Shown: one piece after another, positions 50,121 through 60,245 of the stretch
Position numbering within the stretch: position 1 is the stretch's first letter
How the letters are laid out: every line of letters starts with the position of its first letter
NCBI RefSeq assembly: GCF_029906645.1
Contig: NZ_JARYGZ010000003.1
Location: 1 to 64,000, forward strand
DNA: 64,000 bases
From: Sphingomonas oryzagri
GTDB taxonomy: Bacteria; Pseudomonadota; Alphaproteobacteria; Sphingomonadales; Sphingomonadaceae
Direction of reading: 5' to 3'
Notes under the pieces: model-generated
Seen by the model: the letters and a program-made list of their open reading frames with translations, nothing else
Databases searched by the model: none
What the model was told of the DNA's origin: nothing
Program-made: the position numbers and the translations under genes

Positions 50121-51383
50121 ATGGACGGTATGCGGGGGATCGATCACGAACCCGTCGAGGGGCACGAGCCCGCGCTGGAGCCAGAGCGTCCGCCGGCGAT
50201 CGGTAGCGATGAGCGGCGGATGCACGTTCGTGCCTACAATTTCTGGGTCTCGATGCTGGGTGGCCGCGCCTATCCCTCGATCGAGGATCTCGATCCCGAG
50301 CATAGCGAGGATTTCGGGCCGCACAGCGTGCTGCTGGATTTCACCGGTGGAGTGGAGGACCCGGCGATCACCTTCCTCGGTGCCGCGCTGCGCCGCGAAT
50401 GCGGCCTGGATCATGACATCCACAATATCTCCGACGTGCCGAGCCGCTCCTTGCTCAGCCGCCTGACCGACCATTATCTCCAGATTCTCGCCAACCGCGC
50501 GCCGATCGGTTTCGAGGCCGAGTTCGTCAGCCAGCGCGGCGCCAACACGATGTATCGCGGCATCCTGATGCCCTTTTCGTCCGACGACGACACGATCGAT
50601 TTCGTCTACGGCGTGATCAACTGGAAGGAAGCGCCGTCCGATGTGGCCGAGCCCGTCGCGCTTCCCGGCGATCCGGCGGCGGAGGAGGTGCCTGCCGCGC
50701 CGGTGTGGGCGGATGGCCCGTTCGGTACGCTGGAAGACGCGCCGCACGACCATGATGCGGTGGAGGGCGAGGACGACCTGCTGCCCGGCCACAACGCCGC
50801 GCTGGCCGATCATCTCGCCGCCGCGCGCGATTCTGCGGAGGTGGCGCAGGGCGCTCGCCTGAAAAGCCGTGCCGCGCTCTATCGCGCGCTCGGCCTCGCC
50901 TATGATTTCTCGCTGCTCGCCGATGCGCGGCCGGCCGAATATGCCGAACTGCTCGACGATGCCGGCGTCAAGGCGCAGAAGCGCGCGCCGATGACGGCGG
51001 TGGTGAAGCTGATCTTCGGTGCCGACGTGGACAAGGCACGTGCCACGGAGTTCGCCGCCACGCTTGCCTACGCCCATCGGCTGGGGCTGGAGCCGGGCGC
51101 GCTCGCCGGGCATATCGAGGCGCTGCCGGGCGGCCTGAAGGCAATGGTCGCGGCCGAGCGGCAGGCGCGCAAGCCGGTCACCGCACCACCCAGCCATGCC
51201 GAGATCGCGCGTGCCGCGCTGCGCAAGGTGGCGGCGCAGGTGGTGATCGACCTCCCGGCCGACTCGGGCGAGTTCGTACTGCTGCTCGCGCGGCGCGAAG
51301 GCGACGGAAAGCTCGCCGTGATCGCGCCGGTGCCCGAGGAGGAAAGCCTCGTCGATCGCGCCATCCGCAAGATCACGCGCTGA
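50121..51383 (+). CDS. PAS_5-family PAS-domain protein
   Basis: The 420-residue protein has a PAS-like region at about 35-175 (YNFWVSMLGGRAYPSIEDLDP, HSVLLDFTGGVEDP, GFEAEFVSQRG, VYGVINWKEA), matching the PAS_5 pattern of alphaproteobacterial proteins. The rest is low-complexity and helical with no output domain recognised. The start at 50121 has GGAGA nine bases before it. It precedes glutamate dehydrogenase by 165 bases on the same strand; a functional link is not visible. Confidence 0.8.
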   Translation: MDGMRGIDHEPVEGHEPALEPERPPAIGSDERRMHVRAYNFWVSMLGGRAYPSIEDLDPEHSEDFGPHSVLLDFTGGVEDPAITFLGAALRRECGLDHDIHNISDVPSRSLLSRLTDHYLQILANRAPIGFEAEFVSQRGANTMYRGILMPFSSDDDTIDFVYGVINWKEAPSDVAEPVALPGDPAAEEVPAAPVWADGPFGTLEDAPHDHDAVEGEDDLLPGHNAALADHLAAARDSAEVAQGARLKSRAALYRALGLAYDFSLLADARPAEYAELLDDAGVKAQKRAPMTAVVKLIFGADVDKARATEFAATLAYAHRLGLEPGALAGHIEALPGGLKAMVAAERQARKPVTAPPSHAEIARAALRKVAAQVVIDLPADSGEFVLLLARREGDGKLAVIAPVPEEESLVDRAIRKITR

Positions 51384-51548
51384 CAGCGACCGACAGACGC
51401 AACAAAGATTCGTTACCCTCCGATCGGCCTGACGCGCCGTTGCTTTTACCCCTCCGGGGTTGAGCGGCGGCGCGTTGAGGCGCATATCGGCGCGCGAAAT
51501 CGGCCCCGAAAACGGGGCGATCCACCCGCGCAAGGAGCGGAAACAGCG

Positions 51549-54500
51549 ATGACGGCATCTGTGGCGAGCGAAGCGACTTCCGGCGAGACGACGGAGGTGG
51601 CGCCCGGCCTCATCCGCGAAATCGCCAATCTGCTGACGGCGGGCGCGTTGCCCGGCGAAACCGACGGCTTCGACGAGGCCGCCTGCGAGGCGGCTGCCGC
51701 CTTCGTCGCCACCGCAGCCGCCAGGCGCGCCCCCGAAAAGCCCGGCTTCGCGCTCGATTCGATCGGCGGCGAGGGCGGGCGCCGGTTGATGCGCCTCGCG
51801 ATCGTCAATGACGACATGCCCTTTCTGGTCGATTCGGTCGCCGCCGCGCTCGCCGCGCGCGGGCTGGCGGTGCATCGCCTGCTCCACCCGATCGTCGCGG
51901 TGCGCCGCGACGCGTCCGGCACGCTCACCGGCCTGATGCCGGCGGGTACCGAAGGCGAGCGCCGCGAATCGATCATCTACATGGAAATCGAGCGTGTCGA
52001 CGCGAAGGAGCGTCGCACCATCGTCGAGGAACTGGAGGGCGTGCTCGCCCACGTTCGCGCGGCGGTGGAGGACTGGCCTCTGCTCCAACATGCACTGAAG
52101 GATGGCGCCGCCAAGCTGCCGGACGGGGAGGGTGCTGCGCTGCTGCGCTGGTTCCTCGACGGCAACATGACGCTGCTGGGCTTCCGCCGGGTGGATGCCG
52201 GAGGGCGGATCGATCAGGAGCTGGGCATCGCGCGCGCGGACGCCAGCCCGTTCATGGCGGACGGCACCCGCGCCGCCGCCATCGCCTGGTTCGAGGCGGG
52301 CAACGAGGCGCCGCTGCTGCTCAAGGCCGATCGCGTCGCCACCGTCCACCGCCGCGTGCCGCTCGATCTCGTCGTGCTGCCGCGCCGGGACGGCGGGCGT
52401 GTCGCCGGCATCGATATCCACGCGGGCCTCTGGACATCGGGCGCGCTTGCGACCCGGCCTGATCGTGTGCCGCTGCTGCGCCGCCGCCTGTCCGATCTGG
52501 AGGAGGAGCTTGGCTTCGATCCCAACAGCCACGCCGGCAAGGCGCTGCGCCATGCCATCTACGAGCTGCCGCACGACCTGCTGATCGCCTTTTCGGCCGC
52601 CGCGCTGCGCGAGGTGTCGCTCACCGCCATGTCGCTGTCGGACCGGCCGCGTCCCAAGCTGTTGCTGGTCGACGAGGTGCTGGGCCGCCACCTGTTCGCC
52701 TTCGTCTGGCTGCCGCGCGACGAGATGACGACCGGCCGGCGCGAGGCGATCGGCCGGATGATCGCGGAAGCGGCCGGCGGCTCGCTGGCGAGCTGGGCGA
52801 TCGATCTCGGCGACGGCGACGTCGCGCTGATCCGCTACACGATCGCGCTGGCGGAGCAGGGCAGGCGCCCCGAAGCCGAGCCGCTGGATCGGCGGCTGGA
52901 GCAGATGGTGCGTGGTTGGGCGCCTGCCGTCGAGGCGGCGCTGTCCGAGCGTATCGGCGCGAGCCGCGCGGCGCGCCTTGGTCTCAGCCACGCCGGTGCC
53001 TTCCCGCCCGGTTATCGGGCGCGCGCCGAGGCGAGCGAGGCCGCCGAGGACATCGTCCGCCTCACCGCGCTGGAAGATGACGGCGACCGCGCCGCGCGCC
53101 TCTACGCGGTGCCGGGCGAGGGGGCGGATCGCCTCCACCTCAAGATCTACCGCACCGGTGGCCTGGTGCCGCTGTCGGACGTGGTGCCGGTACTCGAGGA
53201 TTTCGGGTTCGTTGTGCTGGAGGAGGTGCCGACCGCGCTTTCCGGTGGGTTGGGCCATATCCACGAATTCCTGCTCGATGCCCCGGAAGGTAGCGGCGTC
53301 TCGGTGCTCGCCCGTGCCGGGATCGCGGAAACCGCCATTGCCGAAGTGCTGAAGGGCCGGGCGGAGAACGACGCCTTCAACAAGCTGATCGTCGGCCTCG
53401 GGCTGGAGCCGCGCGCCGTCGTGCTGCTGCGCGCTTGGTTCCGCTATCTGCGTCAGGCGGGCATGAATTACGGCCTTGCCACCACCGCCGATGCGCTCGC
53501 CCGCGCCCCCCAGGTGGCGAAGGGTTTCGTCGATCTGTTCGATGCCCGGCACGACCCGAAACATGCCTCGCCGGCGAAGGCGGATGCTGCCCGTACCGCC
53601 ATCGACGAAGGCCTCGTCGCGGTCGCCGCGATCGACGACGATCGCATCCTGCGCCGGATGCGTGGGTTGATCGAGGCGATCCTGCGCACCAATGCCTTCG
53701 CGCCCGCCGCCGAGGAGGCGCTCGCCTTCAAGCTGGACAGCGCTAAGGTGCCCGACCTCCCCGCGCCGCGTCCGTGGCGCGAGATATGGGTCTATTCGCC
53801 ACGTGTCGAGGGCATCCACCTGCGCGGCGGCCCGATCGCGCGCGGCGGCCTGCGCTGGTCCGACCGGCGCGACGATTTCCGCACCGAGATCCTGGGCCTG
53901 ATGAAAGCGCAGGTGGTCAAGAACGCCGTCATCGTGCCGACCGGCGCCAAGGGCGGCTTCTATCCCAAGCAGCTGCCCTCGTCGGCGAACCGTCAGGCGT
54001 GGCTGGCGGAGGGGACGGAGAGCTACCGCATCTTCATCCGCTCGCTGCTGTCGGTCACCGACAATCTGGTCGAGGGCAAGGTGGTCCACCCGGATCGCGT
54101 CGCCATCCTCGATCAGGACGATCCCTATTTCGTCGTCGCCGCCGACAAGGGCACCGCGACCTTCTCCGACGTCGCCAACGCGATCGCGGTCGAGCGCGGC
54201 TTCTGGCTGGGCGATGCGTTCGCGTCGGGCGGCTCCAACGGCTACGATCACAAGGCGATGGGCATCACCGCGCGCGGCGCCTGGGTGTCGGTGACGCGCC
54301 ACTTCGCCGAGATGGGCGTCGATGTGCAGGCTGACCCGATCGTCACGGCGGGCTGCGGCGACATGTCCGGCGACGTGTTCGGCAATGGCATGCTGCTCAG
54401 CAAGACGATCAAGCTGGTGGCCGCCTTCGATCACCGCCACATCTTCCTCGATCCGACCCCCGACATGGCGGCCAGCTGGGACGAGCGCGCGCGCCTGTTC

Positions 54501-56231
54501 GCATTGCCAACGTCGAGCTGGGCGGATTACAACGCCGATCTGATCTCGGCGGGCGGCGGCGTCTTCCCGCGCAGCCAGAAGGCGATTCCGGTTTCGGCGG
54601 AAGCTGCCGCCGCGCTTGGCATCGCCGAGGGCACCTACGATCCCTCGACCCTGATCCAGTCGATCCTCAAGGCGCCGGTCGAGCTGCTGTGGTTCGGCGG
54701 CATCGGCACCTACATCAAGGCTTCCAGCGAGACCAACGCGGCGGCTGGCGATCCCGCCAACGACGCCAACCGCGTCGACGCCGCGCAGCTTCGCGCCAGG
54801 GTGATCGGCGAGGGTGCCAACCTCTCCACCACCCAGGCCGGCCGCATCGAGTTCGGCCTGCTCGGCGGCCGCTCCAACACCGACTTCATCGACAATTCGG
54901 CGGGCGTCGACTGCTCGGACAACGAGGTCAACATCAAGATCGCGCTCAATGCCGAGATGGCGGCGGGCCGGCTCGGCTTCGAGGATCGCAACACCTTCCT
55001 TGCCAGCATGACCGACGACGTCGCGGGCATCGTGCTGGAGGATAACCGCCTCCAGACGCTGTCGCTCTCCTCGGCCGAGCGCGGCGGCCCGGCGGCGCTG
55101 CCGTCGCAGGTCGCGGTGATCACCGAGCTGGAAGCGGCCGGGCGGATGGACCGCAAGGTCGAGGGCCTCGCCGGCAACGACGTCTATGCGCGCCGCGCGC
55201 AGGACGGGCACGGCCTCACCCGGCCCGAGCTGGCGGTGATCCTCAGCCACGCCAAGCTGACGCTGCAGGCCGCGATCGAGGCCTCGCCGATCACCGGCGA
55301 CCCGACGCTGTCGCCGATCCTCCATCGCGCCTTCCCCGAGCCGATGCAGGCGCGCTTCACGCAAGCGATCGACGCGCACCGGCTGCGCGGCGAGATCATC
55401 GCCACAAAGGTCGCCAATGCGGTGGTCAACCGGCTCGGCCTCGTCGCTCCCTTCGAGCTTTCGGAGGAGGAAGGCGTCAGCCTCGCGCGCGTCGCCGGCG
55501 CCTATCTCGCCTGCGACACGATCTTCGGGCTGACCCAGCTGTTCGCCGATATCGAGGCCGAGCCGATGCCCGAGACGGGCCGCCTCGAACTGCTCGACGT
55601 CGCCGCCCAGGTGATCCGTCTGCACATCGCCGACCTGATCCGCGTGGCGGATTCGACCGCGCTGCCCGGAGAAATGGCGGATGCCGTGAAGGCCGGCGTC
55701 GAGCGGCTGGACCGCAAGGCCGATGACGTGATCAAGGCCGAGGTGAAGACCGTCACCGCGCAGCTCACCGATCGTCTCGTTGCCACCGGGGCCAGCATCG
55801 AACTGGCGACCCGCGTGGCGCGGCTCTACGAACTGGACGGCGCGATTGCCATTGCCGCGCTGGCCGCGCGCTGCGGCTGGAGCGAGGAGGATGTGGTCTC
55901 CGCCTACGTTCGTCTCGGCGAGGCACTGGGGCTGGACTGGGCCAAGACGGCCGCGCAGCGCGCGACTTCGGCGGACAGCTGGGAGCGGCTGCTCACTGCC
56001 GGTCTCGCCCGCGATTTCGAGCAGCTGCGTCTCGATTTCCTGTCGCGTGCCGGCAAAAGCGGACCCGTCAGGCTGGTCGATACCTGGCTCGATCAGCACG
56101 AGACCCGCGTCGAGCGCTTCGCCCGCCTCGTCCAGCGCGCTCGCACCGCGCCGTCGGTCAGTCCGGCGATGCTGGCGCAGGTCGCCGCACAGGCGCGCAT
56201 CCTGCTCGCGCGGCGCGCCGACGGGGAGTGA
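51549..56231 (+). CDS. gdhB: NAD-specific glutamate dehydrogenase, large (about 170 kDa) type
   Basis: The 1560-residue enzyme belongs to the long bacterial NAD-GDH family. An N-terminal regulatory region (ACT-like, DDMPFLVDSVAAAL) of about 700 residues precedes the catalytic part: GGPIARGGLRWSDRRDDFRTE, KNAVIVPTGAKGGF, the nucleotide region GGSNGYDHKAMGITARG and TAGCGDMSGDVFGNGML, and a long C-terminal domain. It oxidises glutamate to 2-oxoglutarate and ammonium with NAD, mainly for catabolism. An AAGGAG site lies eight bases upstream. Length and motifs are intact. Confidence 0.96.
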   Translation: MTASVASEATSGETTEVAPGLIREIANLLTAGALPGETDGFDEAACEAAAAFVATAAARRAPEKPGFALDSIGGEGGRRLMRLAIVNDDMPFLVDSVAAALAARGLAVHRLLHPIVAVRRDASGTLTGLMPAGTEGERRESIIYMEIERVDAKERRTIVEELEGVLAHVRAAVEDWPLLQHALKDGAAKLPDGEGAALLRWFLDGNMTLLGFRRVDAGGRIDQELGIARADASPFMADGTRAAAIAWFEAGNEAPLLLKADRVATVHRRVPLDLVVLPRRDGGRVAGIDIHAGLWTSGALATRPDRVPLLRRRLSDLEEELGFDPNSHAGKALRHAIYELPHDLLIAFSAAALREVSLTAMSLSDRPRPKLLLVDEVLGRHLFAFVWLPRDEMTTGRREAIGRMIAEAAGGSLASWAIDLGDGDVALIRYTIALAEQGRRPEAEPLDRRLEQMVRGWAPAVEAALSERIGASRAARLGLSHAGAFPPGYRARAEASEAAEDIVRLTALEDDGDRAARLYAVPGEGADRLHLKIYRTGGLVPLSDVVPVLEDFGFVVLEEVPTALSGGLGHIHEFLLDAPEGSGVSVLARAGIAETAIAEVLKGRAENDAFNKLIVGLGLEPRAVVLLRAWFRYLRQAGMNYGLATTADALARAPQVAKGFVDLFDARHDPKHASPAKADAARTAIDEGLVAVAAIDDDRILRRMRGLIEAILRTNAFAPAAEEALAFKLDSAKVPDLPAPRPWREIWVYSPRVEGIHLRGGPIARGGLRWSDRRDDFRTEILGLMKAQVVKNAVIVPTGAKGGFYPKQLPSSANRQAWLAEGTESYRIFIRSLLSVTDNLVEGKVVHPDRVAILDQDDPYFVVAADKGTATFSDVANAIAVERGFWLGDAFASGGSNGYDHKAMGITARGAWVSVTRHFAEMGVDVQADPIVTAGCGDMSGDVFGNGMLLSKTIKLVAAFDHRHIFLDPTPDMAASWDERARLFALPTSSWADYNADLISAGGGVFPRSQKAIPVSAEAAAALGIAEGTYDPSTLIQSILKAPVELLWFGGIGTYIKASSETNAAAGDPANDANRVDAAQLRARVIGEGANLSTTQAGRIEFGLLGGRSNTDFIDNSAGVDCSDNEVNIKIALNAEMAAGRLGFEDRNTFLASMTDDVAGIVLEDNRLQTLSLSSAERGGPAALPSQVAVITELEAAGRMDRKVEGLAGNDVYARRAQDGHGLTRPELAVILSHAKLTLQAAIEASPITGDPTLSPILHRAFPEPMQARFTQAIDAHRLRGEIIATKVANAVVNRLGLVAPFELSEEEGVSLARVAGAYLACDTIFGLTQLFADIEAEPMPETGRLELLDVAAQVIRLHIADLIRVADSTALPGEMADAVKAGVERLDRKADDVIKAEVKTVTAQLTDRLVATGASIELATRVARLYELDGAIAIAALAARCGWSEEDVVSAYVRLGEALGLDWAKTAAQRATSADSWERLLTAGLARDFEQLRLDFLSRAGKSGPVRLVDTWLDQHETRVERFARLVQRARTAPSVSPAMLAQVAAQARILLARRADGE

Positions 56232-56240
56232 TGGTACGAT

Positions 56241-56266
56241 CCCGGCGCCTCGCGCGAGGCGCCGGG
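56241..56266. terminator. Bidirectional terminator between convergent genes
   Basis: A near-perfect palindrome (CCCGGCGCCTCG at 56241-56252, CGAGGCGCCGGG at 56255-56266) lies in the 42-base gap between the glutamate dehydrogenase and semialdehyde dehydrogenase ends. Its very stable stem suits termination from both sides, although T-tracts are short. Confidence 0.75.
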
Positions 56267-56273
56267 GCGTCGT

Positions 56274-57659
56274 TCAGCGCCGGTCCTGCCAGACGATCTG
56301 CGCGTTGGTGAACTCGCGGATACCGAAGTGGGAGAGTTCGCGGCCATAGCCGCTATGCTTGATCCCGCCGATCGGCGTGCGCGGGTCGGATGCGGCGAAG
56401 CCGTTGATGAAGACGCCGCCGGTTTCCAGCTTCCGCGCCATCGCCCTGGCACGCGCGGCATCGCCGCTCCATACCGCCCCGGAAAGGCCGAACTCGCTGT
56501 CGTTGGCGAGCGTGACGGCCTCGTCGGCATCCTTCGCGACGACGATCGCGGCGACCGGGCCGAACGTCTCTTCCTTGAAAGCGGTCATGCCGGGCTTCAC
56601 GCCGCCGAGAATGGTCGGCGCGTAGAAATTGCCGTCGCCTTCGATCGGACCGCCGGCGAGCAGCACCTCGGCACCCTCGGCGATCGTGCGCTCGACCTGA
56701 TTGTGCAACTCGTCGCGCAGATCGCGCCGCGCCATCGGGCCGACATAGGTGTTCTCGTCCAGCGGATCGCCGATTTTCAAGGCATTGACCGCTTCGACGA
56801 AGCGGCTGGTAAAGGCCTCGGCGATCGGCGCCTCGACGATGATCCGCTTGGCGGCGATGCAGATCTGCCCGCTATTCTGGAAGCGCGCCTCGACGGCTGC
56901 CTTCACCGCCGCATCGAGATCGGCATCGGCGAGCACGATGAACGGGTCGGAGCCGCCCAGTTCGAGCACGGACTTCTTGATCGCCTTGCCGGCCGCCGAA
57001 GCCACCGCCGATCCGGCGCGGACGCTGCCGGTGAGCGTCACGGCGGCGATGCGCCGGTCCGCGATCACGTCGGCGATCGTATCCTGATGCGCGTTGAACA
57101 CCGAGAAGGCGCCATCGGGCGCGCCGGCAGCCTGGAACGCCTCCTCGACGTTCAGGCCGGAGCGCACGCAATTGGGCGCGTGCTTCAGCAGGAAGCCGTT
57201 GCCTGCGAACAGGATCGGCACCGCGCCGCGCACGATCTGCCACAGCGGGAAGTTCCACGGCATGATGCCCAGCACCACGCCGATCGGCAGGAAGGAGACG
57301 TAAGCCTTGTCGCCCTCGATCGTGGTCGGCTCGTCGGCGATCAGCGAGGCGCCGTGATCGACATACCAGTCGAACAGCTTCGCACATTTCTCCACTTCGG
57401 CGCGGGCCTGCACGATCGGCTTGCCCATCTCCTCGGTCATCGTGCGGGCAAAGCGTTCGGCATGGGCGCGGAAGTGCGCCGCGACCTTGCGCAGGATGTC
57501 GCCCCGCGCCGCGAGATCGAGACCGCGCCACGCCCGATAGCCGGATGCCGCCCGATCCAGCGCCGCGTCGCGTTCCGCGTCGCCCAGCCACGGAAAGGTC
57601 TCCGCCGCCTGTCCGGTCGCGGGGTTGATCGCGGTCGCGCCTGTGCTGCTGTCGGGCAT
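56274..57659 (-). CDS. NAD(P)-dependent aldehyde dehydrogenase (succinate-semialdehyde type)
   Basis: The 461-residue enzyme has the ALDH signatures: MPWNFPLWQ, the cofactor loop TLTGSVRAGSAVA, the general base Glu in LELGGSDPF and catalytic Cys in NSGQICIAAKR. The sequence type (INPATGQ start, PIGVVLGIMPWNFP) matches the succinate-semialdehyde dehydrogenase group. It would oxidise succinic or similar semialdehydes to acids. The start at 57659 excludes an 18-residue extension without family similarity. Confidence 0.9.
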   Translation of the reverse strand: MPDSSTGATAINPATGQAAETFPWLGDAERDAALDRAASGYRAWRGLDLAARGDILRKVAAHFRAHAERFARTMTEEMGKPIVQARAEVEKCAKLFDWYVDHGASLIADEPTTIEGDKAYVSFLPIGVVLGIMPWNFPLWQIVRGAVPILFAGNGFLLKHAPNCVRSGLNVEEAFQAAGAPDGAFSVFNAHQDTIADVIADRRIAAVTLTGSVRAGSAVASAAGKAIKKSVLELGGSDPFIVLADADLDAAVKAAVEARFQNSGQICIAAKRIIVEAPIAEAFTSRFVEAVNALKIGDPLDENTYVGPMARRDLRDELHNQVERTIAEGAEVLLAGGPIEGDGNFYAPTILGGVKPGMTAFKEETFGPVAAIVVAKDADEAVTLANDSEFGLSGAVWSGDAARARAMARKLETGGVFINGFAASDPRTPIGGIKHSGYGRELSHFGIREFTNAQIVWQDRR

Positions 57660-57720
57660 CGTCTGTCCTCTCGTGGTGCGGCGCGGATATCGGGATCGCC
57701 GCGCCGGATACAATGCAGCC

Positions 57721-58560
57721 TTACCCCAGTCGCACGGCGTGCCAGCGCAGGTGATCGGCCATGAAGGTCGAGATGAAATAGTAGCTGTGGTCGTAGCCCG
57801 GCTGGATGCGCAGCGTCAGGTCGATGCCGGCATCGGCGCAGGCCTGCTCCAGCAGTTCGGGCTTGAGCTGGTCGGCAAGGAACTGGTCCGCGCCGCCCTG
57901 ATCCACCAGCAGCGCGGGAACGCGCGCGCCATCCTCGATCAGGGCAACCGCGTCATGCTTGCGCCATCCCGAACGATCGGTGCCGAGATAGCCGGTCAGC
58001 GCCTTCTCGCCCCACGGCACCCGCCCCGGCGCGACGATCGGCGCGAAGGCGGAGACCGCCTTGAAGCGATCGGGACAGGACAGGCCGATGGTCAGCGCGC
58101 CATGCCCGCCCATCGAATGACCCATGATCGACTGGCGCGCCATGTCGGCCGGGAAATGTTCGGCGATCAACGCTGGCAGTTCGTCGGTAACATAGCTCCA
58201 CATGCGGTAGTTCGCCGCATAGGGTTCCTCGCTCGCATCGACGTAGAAGCCCGCGCCCAGCCCGAAATCATAGGCCCCGGCGGGATCGTCCGGCACGCTT
58301 TCTCCGCGCGGCGAGGTGTCGGGCGCGACGAAGATCAGCCCCAGTTCGGCGCAGGCGGCGCGAAACTCGCCTTTCTCGGTGACGTTGGCGTGGGTGCAGG
58401 TGAGGCCTGACAGATACCAGACCACCGGCAGCTTCGCGCCTTCGGCATGCGGCGGCACATAGACCGAGAAGGTCATGTCCGTCCCCGTCGCGGAGGATGC
58501 GTGCCTGTAGACGCCCTGCACGCCGCCGAAGGCGCGGTTGGTCGAAACCGCCTCCATCAT
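57721..58560 (-). CDS. fghA: S-formylglutathione hydrolase
   Basis: The 279-residue esterase-D family enzyme has the oxyanion segment WYLSGLTCTHANVTEKG, the nucleophile motif GHSMGGHGA, Asp in the DQGGADQFL segment and His in GYDHSYYFI. It hydrolyses S-formylglutathione to formate and glutathione, the second step of formaldehyde oxidation. It overlaps the VOC gene by four bases in the same operon as the dehydrogenase. Confidence 0.96.
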   Translation of the reverse strand: MMEAVSTNRAFGGVQGVYRHASSATGTDMTFSVYVPPHAEGAKLPVVWYLSGLTCTHANVTEKGEFRAACAELGLIFVAPDTSPRGESVPDDPAGAYDFGLGAGFYVDASEEPYAANYRMWSYVTDELPALIAEHFPADMARQSIMGHSMGGHGALTIGLSCPDRFKAVSAFAPIVAPGRVPWGEKALTGYLGTDRSGWRKHDAVALIEDGARVPALLVDQGGADQFLADQLKPELLEQACADAGIDLTLRIQPGYDHSYYFISTFMADHLRWHAVRLG

Positions 58561-58943
58561 CCGCTCACCTTATGGAAGCCGCACAATTTGTTGCCTGCCG
58601 GATCGCGCAGATAGGCGAGGTAGACGACGCGTCCCTCGGTCGCCTGGCGGATGCCGGGTAGGTCTTCACAGGAGGTGCCGCCATGGGCGACGCCCGCTGC
58701 GTGCCAGGCGTCCACCATCTCGGGCGAGGCACAGAGGAAGCCGATCGTGCCGCCATTCGCGAAGCTCGCCGCGCCGCCATCGACGGGCCGCGTCACCAGG
58801 AAGCGGCCGCCGTCGTGCGAATAGACCAAGCGGCCCCGCGCATCGACGACGCCCGATGCCGCGCCGAGCACGCCCAGCGCCGCGTCGTAGAAGGCCTTCG
58901 AGGCATCGAGATCGTCCGCGCCGACGACGATGTGGCTGAACAT
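58557..58943 (-). CDS. VOC-family protein of the formaldehyde operon
   Basis: The 128-residue protein begins FSHIVVGADDLDASKAFYDAAL and ends YLRDPAGNKLCGFHKV, a single vicinal oxygen chelate fold. It lies between the dehydrogenase (13-base gap) and the hydrolase (4-base overlap), a common operon position. It may assist glutathione adduct metabolism, for example as a glyoxalase, but the substrate is unknown. Confidence 0.88.
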   Translation of the reverse strand: MFSHIVVGADDLDASKAFYDAALGVLGAASGVVDARGRLVYSHDGGRFLVTRPVDGGAASFANGGTIGFLCASPEMVDAWHAAGVAHGGTSCEDLPGIRQATEGRVVYLAYLRDPAGNKLCGFHKVSG

Positions 58944-58956
58944 CGGCCCGCCCCGT

Positions 58957-60069
58957 TCAATAGACGACGACGCTGCGGATGCTCTCCCCCGCGTGCATCA
59001 GGTCGAAGCCCTTGTTGATCTCCTCCAGCCCCATGACGTGGGTGATCATCGGGTCGATCTCGATCTTGCCGGTCATGTACATGTCGACGATCTTGGGCAC
59101 GTCGGTGCGGCCCTTGGCGCCGCCGAACGCCGTGCCGCGCCAGTTGCGGCCCGTCACCAGCTGGAACGGCCGCGTCTCGATCGTCTTGCCGGCCTCGGCC
59201 ACGCCGATGATGATCGAGGTGCCCCAGCCGCGATGGCAGGCCTCCAGAGCCGTCCGCATCACCTCGGTGTTGCCGGTCGCGTCGAACGTGTAGTCGGCGC
59301 CGCCGTCGGTCATCTGGACGATCTTCGCCACCACGTCCTCGCGGCTCATCCCTTTGCTGTTGAGGAAGTCGGTCATGCCGAAGCGGCGGCCCCATTCCTC
59401 GCGATCCGGATTGATGTCGACGCCGATGATCTTGTTCGCACCCGCCAGCCGCGCGCCCTGCAGCACGTTGAGGCCGATGCCGCCGAGACCGAACACCACG
59501 ACATTGTCGCCGACCTGCACCTTGGCGGTGTTCACCACCGCGCCGACTCCGGTCGTGACCCCGCAGCCGATGTAGCAGCTGGTCTTGAACGGCGCGTCCT
59601 CGCGGATCTTCGCCACCGCGATCTCGGGCAGCACGGTGAAGTTGGAGAAGGTCGAGCAGCCCATATAATGGAAGATCGGCTGGCCCTTGTAGCTGAACCG
59701 CGTGGTGCCGTCGGGCATCAGCCCCTTGCCCTGCGTCGCGCGGATCGCGGTGCACAGGTTCGTCTTGCCGCTGAGGCAGCTTTTGCACTGGCGGCATTCG
59801 GGCGTGTAGAGCGGGATGACGTGATCGCCCGGCTTCACGTACGTCACGCCCGCGCCCACCTCGCGCACGATGCCCGCGCCCTCATGGCCCAGCACGCTCG
59901 GGAACAGCCCCTCGCTGTCGAGGCCGTCCAGCGTGTAGGCGTCGGTGTGGCAGATGCCGGTCGCCATGATCTCGACCAGCACCTCGCCCGCCTTCGGGCC
60001 TTCGAGATCCAGCTCCACGATCTCCAGCGGCTTCTTCGCTTCGAACGCTACGGCGGCGCGGGTCTTCAT
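58957..60069 (-). CDS. frmA: S-(hydroxymethyl)glutathione dehydrogenase / class III alcohol dehydrogenase
   Basis: The 370-residue zinc enzyme has the catalytic zinc site ([25 protein letters not shown]), the structural zinc cluster [15 protein letters not shown], the cofactor motif [17 protein letters not shown] and the class III region [26 protein letters not shown]. It oxidises the formaldehyde-glutathione adduct. The ATG at 60069 starts [15 protein letters not shown], the family N-terminus, with GGAGAG upstream. It is the first gene of the operon. Confidence 0.97.
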   Translation of the reverse strand: MKTRAAVAFEAKKPLEIVELDLEGPKAGEVLVEIMATGICHTDAYTLDGLDSEGLFPSVLGHEGAGIVREVGAGVTYVKPGDHVIPLYTPECRQCKSCLSGKTNLCTAIRATQGKGLMPDGTTRFSYKGQPIFHYMGCSTFSNFTVLPEIAVAKIREDAPFKTSCYIGCGVTTGVGAVVNTAKVQVGDNVVVFGLGGIGLNVLQGARLAGANKIIGVDINPDREEWGRRFGMTDFLNSKGMSREDVVAKIVQMTDGGADYTFDATGNTEVMRTALEACHRGWGTSIIIGVAEAGKTIETRPFQLVTGRNWRGTAFGGAKGRTDVPKIVDMYMTGKIEIDPMITHVMGLEEINKGFDLMHAGESIRSVVVY

Positions 60070-60245
60070 GATCGTCTCTCCGTGGATGCGGGTGCGCTGC
60101 TTGATCGTCATTCGGCATCGGGTGTCAATCGCCTTTGGCGCAAAGCAATGTTCGTCGGGGCAATCCCTATGGATAGGCCACCGGCGGCCGCCGGTTCGGC
60201 TATGCCCGACCGGAAGCCCCGCTGAGGGCATCGGAGGATCGCGGC

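Noticed and set aside
50088-56099. 2003-codon minus-strand frame opposite glutamate dehydrogenase
   Set aside because: Result of high GC and codon bias; product is repetitive Arg/His/Gln-rich, and the plus strand encodes two recognisable proteins.
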